From Candidatus Omnitrophota bacterium (GTDB lineage: Bacteria > Omnitrophota > Gorgyraeia > Tantalellales > Tantalellaceae): a stretch of DNA of 6,670 bases. The DNA lies in assembly GCA_028717825.1 (NCBI GenBank), contig JAQUNB010000065.1, forward strand, positions 1-6,670, read 5' to 3'. The notes beneath the pieces were generated by a model that was not told the origin of the DNA, ran no database searches, and was given only the letters and a program-made list of their open reading frames with translations. Of the stretch, positions 1 through 6,574 are shown piece after piece. Numbering within the stretch: position 1 is the stretch's first letter; each line of letters starts with the position of its first letter. The translations under genes and the position numbers were made by a program.

Positions 1-324
1 TTTCCTGAGATATTTATCCGTCCCGCCCACGTTCAGAAAATCTATCTGCCGCTTAGCGAGGCCCTGCGGCGTACCGGAAAAAAGGATAACATTCATTTCC
101 GGGTCTATTTTTTTGATCGCGTCGCAGACTTCAACCCCATCCATCTCGGGCATCTTCATATCGGTGAAAATAATATCAAACTTCTCGCTCCGCACCATTT
201 CAACGGCTTCTTTCCCCCGAATGCTTGTTTTCACTTCATACCCCGCATCCTCGACTATCCTTTGTAAGCCCAATAAAACAAGCTTCTCGTCATCTATGAC
301 CAATATTTTGGCTTTGTCCGGCAT
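1..324 (-). CDS. Response regulator, receiver (REC) domain, 3'-truncated by the window edge
   Basis: This is the N-terminal 108 codons of a response regulator, read on the minus strand from ATG at 324-322 with no stop before the window edge. The protein starts MPDKAKILVIDDEKLV. The acidic pocket is D11/D12, and the phosphoacceptor is D55 in IIFTDMKMPEMDG. S83 in the LFSGT stretch matches the conserved Ser/Thr. The last visible residues, DKYLRK, place the conserved receiver lysine (normally followed by Pro) at K108, exactly at the edge. A strong AAGGAGG at 332-338 lies 7 nt before the ATG and fixes the start. The gene follows the histidine kinase by 127 bp on the same strand, so it is the likely phosphotransfer partner of that kinase (inference). 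Whether it is a stand-alone receiver or carries an output domain (DNA-binding, AAA+, GGDEF) lies outside the window. Confidence 0.95.
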   Translation of the reverse strand, partial: MPDKAKILVIDDEKLVLLGLQRIVEDAGYEVKTSIRGKEAVEMVRSEKFDIIFTDMKMPEMDGVEVCDAIKKIDPEMNVILFSGTPQGLAKRQIDFLNVGGTDKYLRK

Positions 325-350
325 TGTTGTGCCTCCTTAAATGAAGTACT

Positions 351-427
351 CCGTATCGTATTGCGTATCTCGTATTTCGTCGCTCGTAAACCATGCCACC
401 TCCATCGACACGATATACGATATACGG
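351..427. repeat. Period-7 degenerate repeats in inverted arrangement between the kinase and regulator genes
   Basis: The kinase-regulator spacer holds two tracts built on a CGTAT core. The left tract (351-380) has CGTAT at 352, 357, 364 and 371 and CGT at 378, mostly 7 nt apart. The right tract (410-427) has two copies of the complement ATACG, also 7 nt apart, after an ACG at 410. The tracts are reverse complements in character: CCGTAT at 351-356 pairs with ATACGG at 422-427, and the stem continues for another 5 bp after a 2-nt bulge. In RNA this gives an imperfect hairpin between the two genes. No T-run follows it on the minus strand, so it does not look like an ordinary intrinsic terminator. 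It could be a dispersed intergenic palindrome or an RNA-processing or stability element. Confidence 0.6.
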
Positions 428-451
428 CTCTTAATCGTTTCCATCAGCACT

Positions 452-3400
452 TTACGCCGCCGGAAATTCTATGGTGAACGTCGCCCCTTTTCCCTCTTCG
501 CTCGTCACATATATTTTTCCGCCGTGATTTTTCACGATCCCATGCACAACGGATAGCCCCAACCCTGTCCCTTTTCCCGGTTCTTTTGTAGTAAAGAAAG
601 GATCGAAGAGTACACTCAAATGTTCTTTTTTTATACCCGTCCCAGTGTCGCTAAACTCCATAATGACCTTGCCGTCCTTTGAATTCCGGGTCGTGATCGT
701 AAATTTCCCGCCTTTCGGCATCGCGTCGCGCGAATTAGTTATCATATCCAACACTATCTGCTGGAGCTGAGCGTCCTCGCCCTTTATTTTAGCAAGATCC
801 GGACTATAATGTTTGACGATCTCAATGCCATTATGCTCCAGATGATATTTACCAAAAGTAAGCACGTTCTCTATCGTTTTATTAAGATCAATACTTGCCA
901 TTACTCCTGTCGATTTTCGTGAAAAAGTACTAAGGCTTTTTACGATACTGGACATATGTTGCGCCGCCAACATCATCTCTTTTAGTTCCTCTTCTTCTCT
1001 GGAAGTCGGTTTGATCTTTTTCATGTATGACTCCAAGAGGTTTATCATCCCCATAAGAGGACTGTTCAATTCATGGGCCAAGCCTGAGCTCAGCTGGCCT
1101 ACACCCGAAAGTTTGGATGCCTGCGCCAATTGAAGCTGTACTAGCTTGTTTTCGGTGATGTCCCTGCCCTCGGGTATCATATATATCACTTTTCCGGATT
1201 CATCCTTGACCGGTTTAAGGGAAAAATCTATGTAGCGTAAAGAACCATCTTTGGCGACGTGTGTTGCCTCAAATCTAACAAATTCTCCTTGAGCCACACT
1301 TTTTATTGCTTTCTTCAGCTTTTCCTGCAATTCCGGAGAATGCGTCCACCACGGCGCTTCCCAGAACGGTTTATTCAAAACATTCTTTTCCTCGATACCG
1401 GCGAATGCCATGGCCGCCCTGTTCACCTCAATAAGGATCCCGTCCGGCGTCATTAGGCCCATAAACTGAAAGGTCTGGTCAAAAACAGCACGCACTTTTC
1501 GCTCGCCTTCTTTTACCGCTTCTTCCGCTTTTTTGCGCCAGGTAACATCCATGAACGTCCCATTCCAAAAAAAACATCCCTTCTCGTCTGTTAGCACCGG
1601 AGAAGATTCACCAAGAACGTATTTGGTTGCTCCACTCGCCGTCTTGATCCTAAACTCATTCCTCCATAACGATCGATTTTTTGCAGATTCTAAAATAGAT
1701 TTTCTAAGCGGTTCGGTATCCTCCGGCAGGATCATGTTCCATCCTACAGAAAAATCCGTCAGAAGCTCTTCCGGAGAAACTTCAAATAGATCTTCTACCC
1801 CGCGGCTTAAAAAAGTAAACTCCATCTTTCCCGTTGGTGTTAGTTTAAATTCATATACCGTGCCGGGGACAGCATCCGTGATCTTGACCAGCCGATCCCT
1901 CCCTTCCTCCAATAATTTCTCCACCCGTTTACGTTCAGTTACATCCTGCCCCTCAGGGAGAAGAAAAAGGATCTTACCGTTCTCGTCCCTAACGGGTTTA
2001 ATGGAAAAATCAAAATACCGTATCTCGCCGTTTTTAGTTGGACAATCTCCTTCGAAGCTTACAGTTTTGCCCTCATTTGCTTCACTAATGGCCTTGCGCA
2101 ATTTTTCCTGCAATACTTTTGAGTGAGAGAACCACGGTGTTTCCCAAAATGGCTTATTTATCACTTCAGATGCTTCGACCCCCCCGAACTTCAATGCCGC
2201 TTTATTGGCACCGGTAAGGATCCCATCCGTTGTCACAAACCCGTTCAGCTGAAAGATATTGTCAAATAATGCGCGCAGTTTAGCTTGTTCCTCGACCAAT
2301 ATTTTTTCCATCCGTTTGCGTTCGGTAATGTCGCGGGTTACACCAATGATCCCAATGGGTCTTTTGTTCATGTCGCGTAAAAACGACATTCCGGCATCTC
2401 CCAAAGTTAAGCTGCCGTCTTTATGCCTTTGTTCTACTTCGAGTTTACGTACTCGGGATGGGTCTCCGGATCCCGAAGCCTCCACCGCCATTTCCTCTTC
2501 GAACAATTTCAATGCCACCTTAAAAGACTCAGGGGTGATCAACGTCGCGATAGTCTGCCCCATTAATTCTTCAGGCTCGTATCCCAACTGGCGCCTAACC
2601 GAGGGGCTAACATAAGTAAATCTGAGTCCCAGATCTGCCATCCATACAAAGTCCGTGATATTTTCGGTCAATATACGATAATGTTCCTCACTTTCATGCA
2701 ATTTTTCTTCCGCACTTTTACGTTCATCGATGTTTTGGAACGTCCCGCGTAGTTTAACTATCTTCCCATCGTACCGGACAGCTTCCCCCATCACGCGAAC
2801 CCATATTTTTTTCGTACTTTTTACCGGAAAAAATTCAAGCTCAAGGTCAAACGGTTCTCCGTGTTTCTCCAACTTATACAGAGCTTCTTTTAACGCGGGG
2901 ATCGATCCCGGGGCATAGAGACCTACCGCCTCATCAAGCCTCGGGCTATACCCAGGCTCAACCCCATGTAACCGACAAGCCTCTTTACTCCAGGTCACAC
3001 GGTGAGACTCAAGATCGATCTCCCACCCGCCGATCTGCGCCATCCTTCCTGTAGCCTCTAAGAGTACTTCGTTAGTGTGAAGCTCTTCCTCCATTTTTTT
3101 CCGCTCAGTAATATCATTATAGGTCGCTACTATCTCGCCCGATGGCAGCTTATATACCCAGTTTTCTCTCCAACTCCCGAGAGTACGTTCATCTCTGTAA
3201 ATTTTTATAGGAAAATATTCCGCCTTTCCGGTCCGCCAAACCCTTTGGAATACCTCAAATATCCCGAATTTTTTAACTCCGGGAAAAACCTCTGTAACAC
3301 GTTTACCGATAACGTCTTTCGCGTTCACGCGTTCGATCCGCTCCGCCGCAGGGTTAAAATCCTTAAATACAAAATCATCTCCGTCATCAACCGCTTCGTA

Positions 3401-4627
3401 GATCGCGACGCCGCTGTCTATGTGGTTAAAAAGTTCCCTGAATTTCTTATCGCTTTCTTTTATTGCGTTTTGCGCGCGCTCACGCTCGGATATATCCACG
3501 TTCACTTCGGCAACCAACCATTTACCTGTCTCATCCTGAAAAGGAACGGATGTGATCTGGACCTTTCGTCCCCCTTCGCGGGGTAAAGCTTCTTCAGACA
3601 TGATCGCAGACTTAGTGCTGAACACTTTCGTCAACGCACAGCCCGGACAGACACTGTTCCGACCGGCAAAATATTCATAACATTTTCTCCCTCTGTAATC
3701 GCCGTAGGTTTCTCGCCAACCGTCATCAACATAAATGAGGTTATAATCGAAATCAATGATATCAATGTTAGTTTTTGTGGCGCTTAAGATAAGACCTATT
3801 TGTTTTTGCAGCCTTGCTGTTTCATCGCTTGTTTTTCTGGATTCGATCGTTTCATCGCATAGCTTGATGTACTCTCGTCTGAGAGATAAAAATATATATG
3901 ACAAAATCACCAAAAAACCGCAAAGCCATATCATGTGCGACAACCACCAGTTGAAACTCCCTATAAAAGAAAGGTTAGATAACAGGCCCGTTATTCCGAA
4001 AATAAAAGCAAGAAAACTAAAAAGCATACCATCCTGTGCTTTGTAGGAGCGGTAAAGCGCAAAAAGCCGGATACTTGCTGCAAAGAAGAAAACACCGCTA
4101 AGGATATTCATAATATCCGCGGTACAAGTAAATTCTCCTGCTTCTATCATTAAAGGAACTTTCGCTGGAAAGGAAAATAAGCCTACCCCAAGCATGAGCG
4201 ATGCGGCCACGACCGCCCCGGGCAATTTCCGGACATATTTTGAGCGACTGAGGCGCTCAGGCAACCACACAAGGGAAAACAATAAAGACCCGGCCAAGTT
4301 TGAAACACTATAGAACCAAAGAAAAAGGTTCTCGTCGCCGGCAAAGGGGTGGAAAAGCCTTAAGCTCCCCATGGATAAGAAACCACAGGCGAGCCATATA
4401 AAATAATGATCATTACGCCCGCCGCTCAATAAAACTAGATATAGCCCTATACTGAGCGCTGTAAAAGAGCCCATTAACTCGATCGCTAAGTGTGCGTCTT
4501 TCGTGGCGATATTTTCCGGGAAGAAAAGATATGCTGCTACCCCGATCACTAGCCCCGCCGCGAAGATAAATATAGCGCCAAATATACCCAATCTTTCGCC
4601 GCCGGGAACTTTTAAAACTTTGCCCAT
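452..4627 (-). CDS. Large membrane-bound multi-PAS sensor histidine kinase
   Basis: A 1391-residue histidine kinase. ATG at 4627 is preceded by GGAGG (4634-4638) with a 6-nt spacer; the stop is TAA at 452. Order of parts: eight hydrophobic helices at about residues 13-35, 47-67, 74-92, 101-122, 135-153, 172-192, 201-223 and 227-249 (a MASE-like sensor region of unknown family, with very short periplasmic loops); a helical linker 250-278; then seven PAS/PAC modules at about 279-385, 393-512, 519-640, 647-774, 783-902, 909-1034 and 1044-1163, most ending in a D-I/V-T-E-R-K type PAC-linker signature. HisKA follows, with phosphoacceptor H1185 in GLAHELNSP. HATPase_c has an N-box N1298, DTGTGI (1327-1332), the F-box LFDPFFTTK and GKGTGLGLS (1351-1359), so the catalytic core looks intact. 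No receiver domain is fused. The likely partner is the response regulator encoded next on the same strand. The signal is unknown; several PAS modules suggest combined intracellular inputs such as redox, gas or small ligands (inference). Confidence 0.96.
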   Translation of the reverse strand: MGKVLKVPGGERLGIFGAIFIFAAGLVIGVAAYLFFPENIATKDAHLAIELMGSFTALSIGLYLVLLSGGRNDHYFIWLACGFLSMGSLRLFHPFAGDENLFLWFYSVSNLAGSLLFSLVWLPERLSRSKYVRKLPGAVVAASLMLGVGLFSFPAKVPLMIEAGEFTCTADIMNILSGVFFFAASIRLFALYRSYKAQDGMLFSFLAFIFGITGLLSNLSFIGSFNWWLSHMIWLCGFLVILSYIFLSLRREYIKLCDETIESRKTSDETARLQKQIGLILSATKTNIDIIDFDYNLIYVDDGWRETYGDYRGRKCYEYFAGRNSVCPGCALTKVFSTKSAIMSEEALPREGGRKVQITSVPFQDETGKWLVAEVNVDISERERAQNAIKESDKKFRELFNHIDSGVAIYEAVDDGDDFVFKDFNPAAERIERVNAKDVIGKRVTEVFPGVKKFGIFEVFQRVWRTGKAEYFPIKIYRDERTLGSWRENWVYKLPSGEIVATYNDITERKKMEEELHTNEVLLEATGRMAQIGGWEIDLESHRVTWSKEACRLHGVEPGYSPRLDEAVGLYAPGSIPALKEALYKLEKHGEPFDLELEFFPVKSTKKIWVRVMGEAVRYDGKIVKLRGTFQNIDERKSAEEKLHESEEHYRILTENITDFVWMADLGLRFTYVSPSVRRQLGYEPEELMGQTIATLITPESFKVALKLFEEEMAVEASGSGDPSRVRKLEVEQRHKDGSLTLGDAGMSFLRDMNKRPIGIIGVTRDITERKRMEKILVEEQAKLRALFDNIFQLNGFVTTDGILTGANKAALKFGGVEASEVINKPFWETPWFSHSKVLQEKLRKAISEANEGKTVSFEGDCPTKNGEIRYFDFSIKPVRDENGKILFLLPEGQDVTERKRVEKLLEEGRDRLVKITDAVPGTVYEFKLTPTGKMEFTFLSRGVEDLFEVSPEELLTDFSVGWNMILPEDTEPLRKSILESAKNRSLWRNEFRIKTASGATKYVLGESSPVLTDEKGCFFWNGTFMDVTWRKKAEEAVKEGERKVRAVFDQTFQFMGLMTPDGILIEVNRAAMAFAGIEEKNVLNKPFWEAPWWTHSPELQEKLKKAIKSVAQGEFVRFEATHVAKDGSLRYIDFSLKPVKDESGKVIYMIPEGRDITENKLVQLQLAQASKLSGVGQLSSGLAHELNSPLMGMINLLESYMKKIKPTSREEEELKEMMLAAQHMSSIVKSLSTFSRKSTGVMASIDLNKTIENVLTFGKYHLEHNGIEIVKHYSPDLAKIKGEDAQLQQIVLDMITNSRDAMPKGGKFTITTRNSKDGKVIMEFSDTGTGIKKEHLSVLFDPFFTTKEPGKGTGLGLSVVHGIVKNHGGKIYVTSEEGKGATFTIEFPAA

Positions 4628-4673
4628 GCCATACCTCCGAAATCCATATTACGTTATTAGCGAAGGTTCTAGT

Positions 4674-4699
4674 CTCACCGTGAGCGCCTACAAATTATA
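4674..4699 (-). promoter_or_regulatory. Candidate kinase promoter -10 box with palindrome just downstream
   Basis: On the minus strand a perfect consensus TATAAT lies at 4699-4694, about 66 nt before the kinase ATG. A transcript would begin near 4687. Right after that comes CTCAC-C-GTGAG (4674-4684), a palindrome with two 5-bp arms around one base, in a position where a repressor could act. No good -35 was found: the hexamer 17 nt upstream reads TCTGTG. The promoter may therefore need an activator or be only fortuitous. The strong stem-loop at 4722-4762 begins at the place where the -35 region would be. Confidence 0.4.
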
Positions 4700-4721
4700 T
4701 CCTTTTCTCAAAATTTCACAG

Positions 4722-4762
4722 AACCGGATCTTGCATGCGCTCGGCACAGGCAAGATCCGGTT
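4722..4762. repeat. Perfect 13-bp inverted repeat with 15-nt loop (stem-loop)
   Basis: AACCGGATCTTGC at 4722-4734 is exactly complementary to GCAAGATCCGGTT at 4750-4762, separated by a 15-nt loop that itself contains TGC/GCA arms. This is the strongest uninterrupted hairpin I see in the window. On the minus strand the 3' flank reads CTGTGAAATTTTG, and on the plus strand it reads TCATAGAATTGTTTT. Neither has the immediate U-tract of a good intrinsic terminator, although the plus-strand side is the more T-rich. It lies about 95 nt upstream of the kinase start, next to the candidate promoter, so an operator, attenuator or weak terminator role is possible. The choice among these is inference. Confidence 0.7.
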
Positions 4763-4777
4763 TCATAGAATTGTTTT

Positions 4778-4801
4778 AGTATACCATAGGATGGGTATAA
4801 A
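4778..4801. promoter_or_regulatory. Dyad TATACC/GGTATA overlapping candidate -10 boxes on both strands
   Basis: TATACC (4780-4785) and GGTATA (4794-4799) form a 6-bp dyad with an 8-nt spacer. On the minus strand the left arm overlaps TATACT (4783-4778), a near-consensus -10. The hexamer 17 nt upstream is TTTTAT, a poor -35. On the plus strand the right arm overlaps TATAAA (4796-4801), with TTGTTT at 4771-4776 and a long 19-nt spacer. The arrangement could be a control site between opposing promoters, but both -35 elements are weak. A minus-strand start here would place the 4722-4762 hairpin close to the 5' end of the kinase mRNA. Confidence 0.3.
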
Positions 4802-4849
4802 TAAAAACTACGGTAAAGATAATACTAAGAGAGGTTACACAATGAACCT

Positions 4850-4959
4850 TGCTGGCTTTTTACGCCTGGCAGCAGATAGTTCGAGCGAGCACAAATGAGC
4901 CCGAAAGCGAATGCGGATGTGCGCAGACGTCTCTTGACAGACCCCGTAAAAAGCCGGCA
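4850..4959. repeat. 110-bp element with 15-bp terminal inverted repeats (MITE-like or structured RNA)
   Basis: The ends TGCTGGCTTTTTACG (4850-4864) and CGTAAAAAGCCGGCA (4945-4959) are inverted repeats over 15 positions with one difference. In a plus-strand RNA that difference is a G-U wobble, so all 15 positions can pair. GAACCT (4844-4849) lies directly outside the left end and GAACTT (4960-4965) directly outside the right end, a 5-of-6 match in direct orientation that resembles a target-site duplication. The 80-nt interior has smaller pairings, for example GCG plus CAC against GTGCGC. The left arm can also fold locally with GCC...AGCA (up to 4874), which would exclude the long stem. No protein gene is inside. 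It may be a miniature non-autonomous transposon remnant or a folded RNA; no known RNA family was recognised. Confidence 0.5.
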
Positions 4960-5042
4960 GAACTTGTTACATAATCTAAGATAAATAGAAATATGTGTTA
5001 TATGTAGGGACTAAGTTAGTAAAAGTATGCGGCAGCTATTCT

Positions 5043-5897
5043 TTAGCGTTTGATCGGCACAAAATCAGTCGCCAGAACAATATCCTGTCCTTCTTTTGAA
5101 AGCGTAAAATCCACGAATTTTTTCACAGGATCTTTAGGCAAACCATTGGTATAAAAAAACAACGGTCTCGATATAGGATATTTTCCATTAAGAACATTTT
5201 CTATTGTCGGGGCAAAATATTCTGAATGTTCATCCTTAGCGACGGCAATGGGTTTTTGTTTGGGCGAAATATAACCCATACCGTAATACCCTATAGTTGA
5301 GGCATTCCCCGCTACTTCATCCGCGATCGCCTGAGATGAGGTAAGAAGTAAAGCACCCGGCGAGAACTCTTCGGTGCTATTAGGGTCACCTTTTCTTAAA
5401 ACATGCTCTTTAAAATAAACATGGGTACCGGAATTAACTTCTCTCGAAAGTATGACTATCCCCTCATCCTTCCCACCGACTTCTTTCCAATTAACGATCT
5501 TCCCGGTAAAGATCCCTGCCAACTGGTCCATCGTAAGCCTTGCCACCGGATTAGCAGGGTTAACAACGACTGCCAACCCATCCAATGCTACTTTTACTTC
5601 ACTTGGTTCCACCCCCTTTTGATTCGCAAGGGAGATCTCTTTATCCTTAATATTCCTTGAGCTCATGGCGATATCGCAGGTGCCGCTTATAAGATTGGAA
5701 AGACCGGTACCCGATCCGCCGCCCGTAACCGCGATAAAATTCCCGGGATTAGTTTCCATGTATTTTTCGGACCACGCCTGCGCCAAATTGACCATTGTAT
5801 CAGAACCCTTAATTTGTATCACATTTTTACCTGTTGCCGTAAAAGATGTGAGCATAAGCACGCCACCGATCAATAGAACAAGATTTTTTTTAAACAC
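5043..5897 (-). CDS. pstS: Phosphate ABC transporter substrate-binding protein, short PstS type
   Basis: A 284-residue periplasmic binding protein that would capture phosphate for the PstCAB transporter. The start is GTG at 5897, supported by AGGAG (5906-5910) 8 nt upstream. Residues 1-23 form a Sec signal peptide (KK, then a hydrophobic core) without a lipobox Cys, as expected for a soluble periplasmic protein. Ligand-loop motifs are present in order: GSDTM (31-35), GGGSGTG (59-65), AMSSR (77-81), DGLAVVVN (106-113) and SREVNSGT (151-158). The length and the SSR motif fit the short PstS family (TIGR02136 type) better than E. coli PstS. Where E. coli PstS has the ligand-binding Asp56, my alignment by eye puts S80. 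The gene lies 26 bp after the barrel gene and is probably co-transcribed with it. No transporter permease or ATPase gene is in the window. A related oxyanion as ligand cannot be excluded. Confidence 0.92.
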   Translation of the reverse strand: MFKKNLVLLIGGVLMLTSFTATGKNVIQIKGSDTMVNLAQAWSEKYMETNPGNFIAVTGGGSGTGLSNLISGTCDIAMSSRNIKDKEISLANQKGVEPSEVKVALDGLAVVVNPANPVARLTMDQLAGIFTGKIVNWKEVGGKDEGIVILSREVNSGTHVYFKEHVLRKGDPNSTEEFSPGALLLTSSQAIADEVAGNASTIGYYGMGYISPKQKPIAVAKDEHSEYFAPTIENVLNGKYPISRPLFFYTNGLPKDPVKKFVDFTLSKEGQDIVLATDFVPIKR

Positions 5898-5923
5898 GGC
5901 CTTCTCTCCTCATTTCGTAATAT

Positions 5924-6574
5924 TTAAAATGAAAGTTTGATCTTGGTCCCCACTACATTGGCACATATCCAACCATCGGCACTTCTATTATTCTGAAGCA
6001 TATAGTAAATGTCCCCCTTCATATTCCGGAACAAACTAAATTCAAAGCCAAAATACGCCCTATTCCTGCTTATTGTGCCGTTATTCAGCACCGTAGTTAC
6101 GTCATCCGACAAATACGGCCGCATCGCGAATTTTGAGAATTTCCATGGAAATTTTATGGTGATCCTGTTGCGATACCGCCATGAATCACTTTTGTAATCA
6201 AAATGCCGATATTCAACACGATTACGATCCTCAACATTAAATCCCCAAAATTCATATTTCATCGTGGCGTTAGCATACGGTCGGTTTTCCGGCCTGAATT
6301 TCCCCCTCTCTTTTTCGTATATCTGCCGGTAATTAAGTCCCAGATCCAAATTGTTGGCGACGCTATAGACAAAACCCACATCATAGTGCTGATAAAAAAA
6401 GTCCGTAACGTTATTCCCGAACCTGAACTCCTCTTCCAATGTCACCTTAGAAACCTTGTCTATTTTAAAATCCTGATCTTCGGTATGCCAGACCTGAAAA
6501 TCGCCATCTTCAAAAGCATAACCCGGGCCGGCCAGCGTCAAGCATATTAAAGCTGCCACACAAATCTTTTTCAT
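5924..6574 (-). CDS. Secreted outer-membrane beta-barrel candidate, DUF2490-like
   Basis: A 216-residue protein from ATG at 6574. Residues 1-20 form a signal peptide with a GYA-F cleavage site. The mature part has no long hydrophobic helix. It alternates aromatic and charged residues in short strand-like stretches (for example YYQH-like FFYQHYDVGF, NLDLGLNYRQ, WRYRNRITIKF) and ends in KIKLSF, whose terminal Phe is a typical signature of outer-membrane barrels. The opening FQVWHTEDQDFKI and the ENRPYANAT and WRYRNR patterns match what I remember of DUF2490 proteins, which have no established function. pstS follows 26 bp downstream on the same strand, suggesting one operon and a role in the envelope linked to phosphate uptake or its regulation (inference). 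AAGGGG (6582-6587) lies 7 nt before the start; a stronger AGGAGG (6589-6594) is 14 nt away. Confidence 0.85.
   Translation of the reverse strand: MKKICVAALICLTLAGPGYAFEDGDFQVWHTEDQDFKIDKVSKVTLEEEFRFGNNVTDFFYQHYDVGFVYSVANNLDLGLNYRQIYEKERGKFRPENRPYANATMKYEFWGFNVEDRNRVEYRHFDYKSDSWRYRNRITIKFPWKFSKFAMRPYLSDDVTTVLNNGTISRNRAYFGFEFSLFRNMKGDIYYMLQNNRSADGWICANVVGTKIKLSF

Larger units (their letters stand above)
4628..5042. other. 415-bp gene-free intergenic region rich in inverted repeats
   Basis: No convincing protein gene lies between the pstS stop and the kinase start. From right to left the region holds: an AT-rich spacer 4966-5042, with an 11-bp odd palindrome ACTAAGTTAGT at 5010-5020 and no clear pstS terminator; a 110-bp element with 15-bp terminal inverted repeats (4850-4959); a dyad with promoter-like boxes (4780-4799); a strong 13-bp stem-loop (4722-4762); and a TATAAT box (4694-4699) followed by an 11-bp palindrome CTCACCGTGAG (4674-4684) near where transcription would begin. 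The density of dyads is higher than in the rest of the window. It suggests that the kinase has its own regulated promoter and is not simply read through from pstS. Confidence 0.7.

Noticed and set aside
351..427. CRISPR array or tandem operator array
   Set aside because: Repeat units are only 7 nt, degenerate and without spacers, so a CRISPR array is excluded. Nothing shows binding by a regulator.
1533..2126. Plus-strand open frame of 197 codons, and a similar one at 3077-3586
   Set aside because: Both lie wholly antisense to the histidine kinase, whose domain motifs are clear on the minus strand. Their translations are low-complexity Ser/Arg/Phe-rich shadows with no recognisable domain.
4842..4898. 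Short plus-strand ORF of 18 codons (MNLAGFLRLAADSSSEHK) with AGAGAGG upstream
   Set aside because: It overlaps the left arm of the inverted-repeat element, has no run of a single amino acid as in attenuator leaders, and no plus-strand gene follows it. It is also in frame with a longer antisense open frame that begins inside the kinase gene.
4934..4939. Perfect TTGACA (-35 consensus) on the plus strand inside the inverted-repeat element
   Set aside because: No acceptable -10 hexamer lies 16-18 nt downstream (the 17-nt position reads GCAGAA) and no plus-strand gene follows, so a promoter is not supported.
4945..4959. GCCGGC followed by TTTTT on the minus strand as a pstS intrinsic terminator
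   Set aside because: The local stem would be only a few base pairs and the T-run is followed by ACGGGG. The sequence is better explained as one arm of the 110-bp inverted-repeat element.
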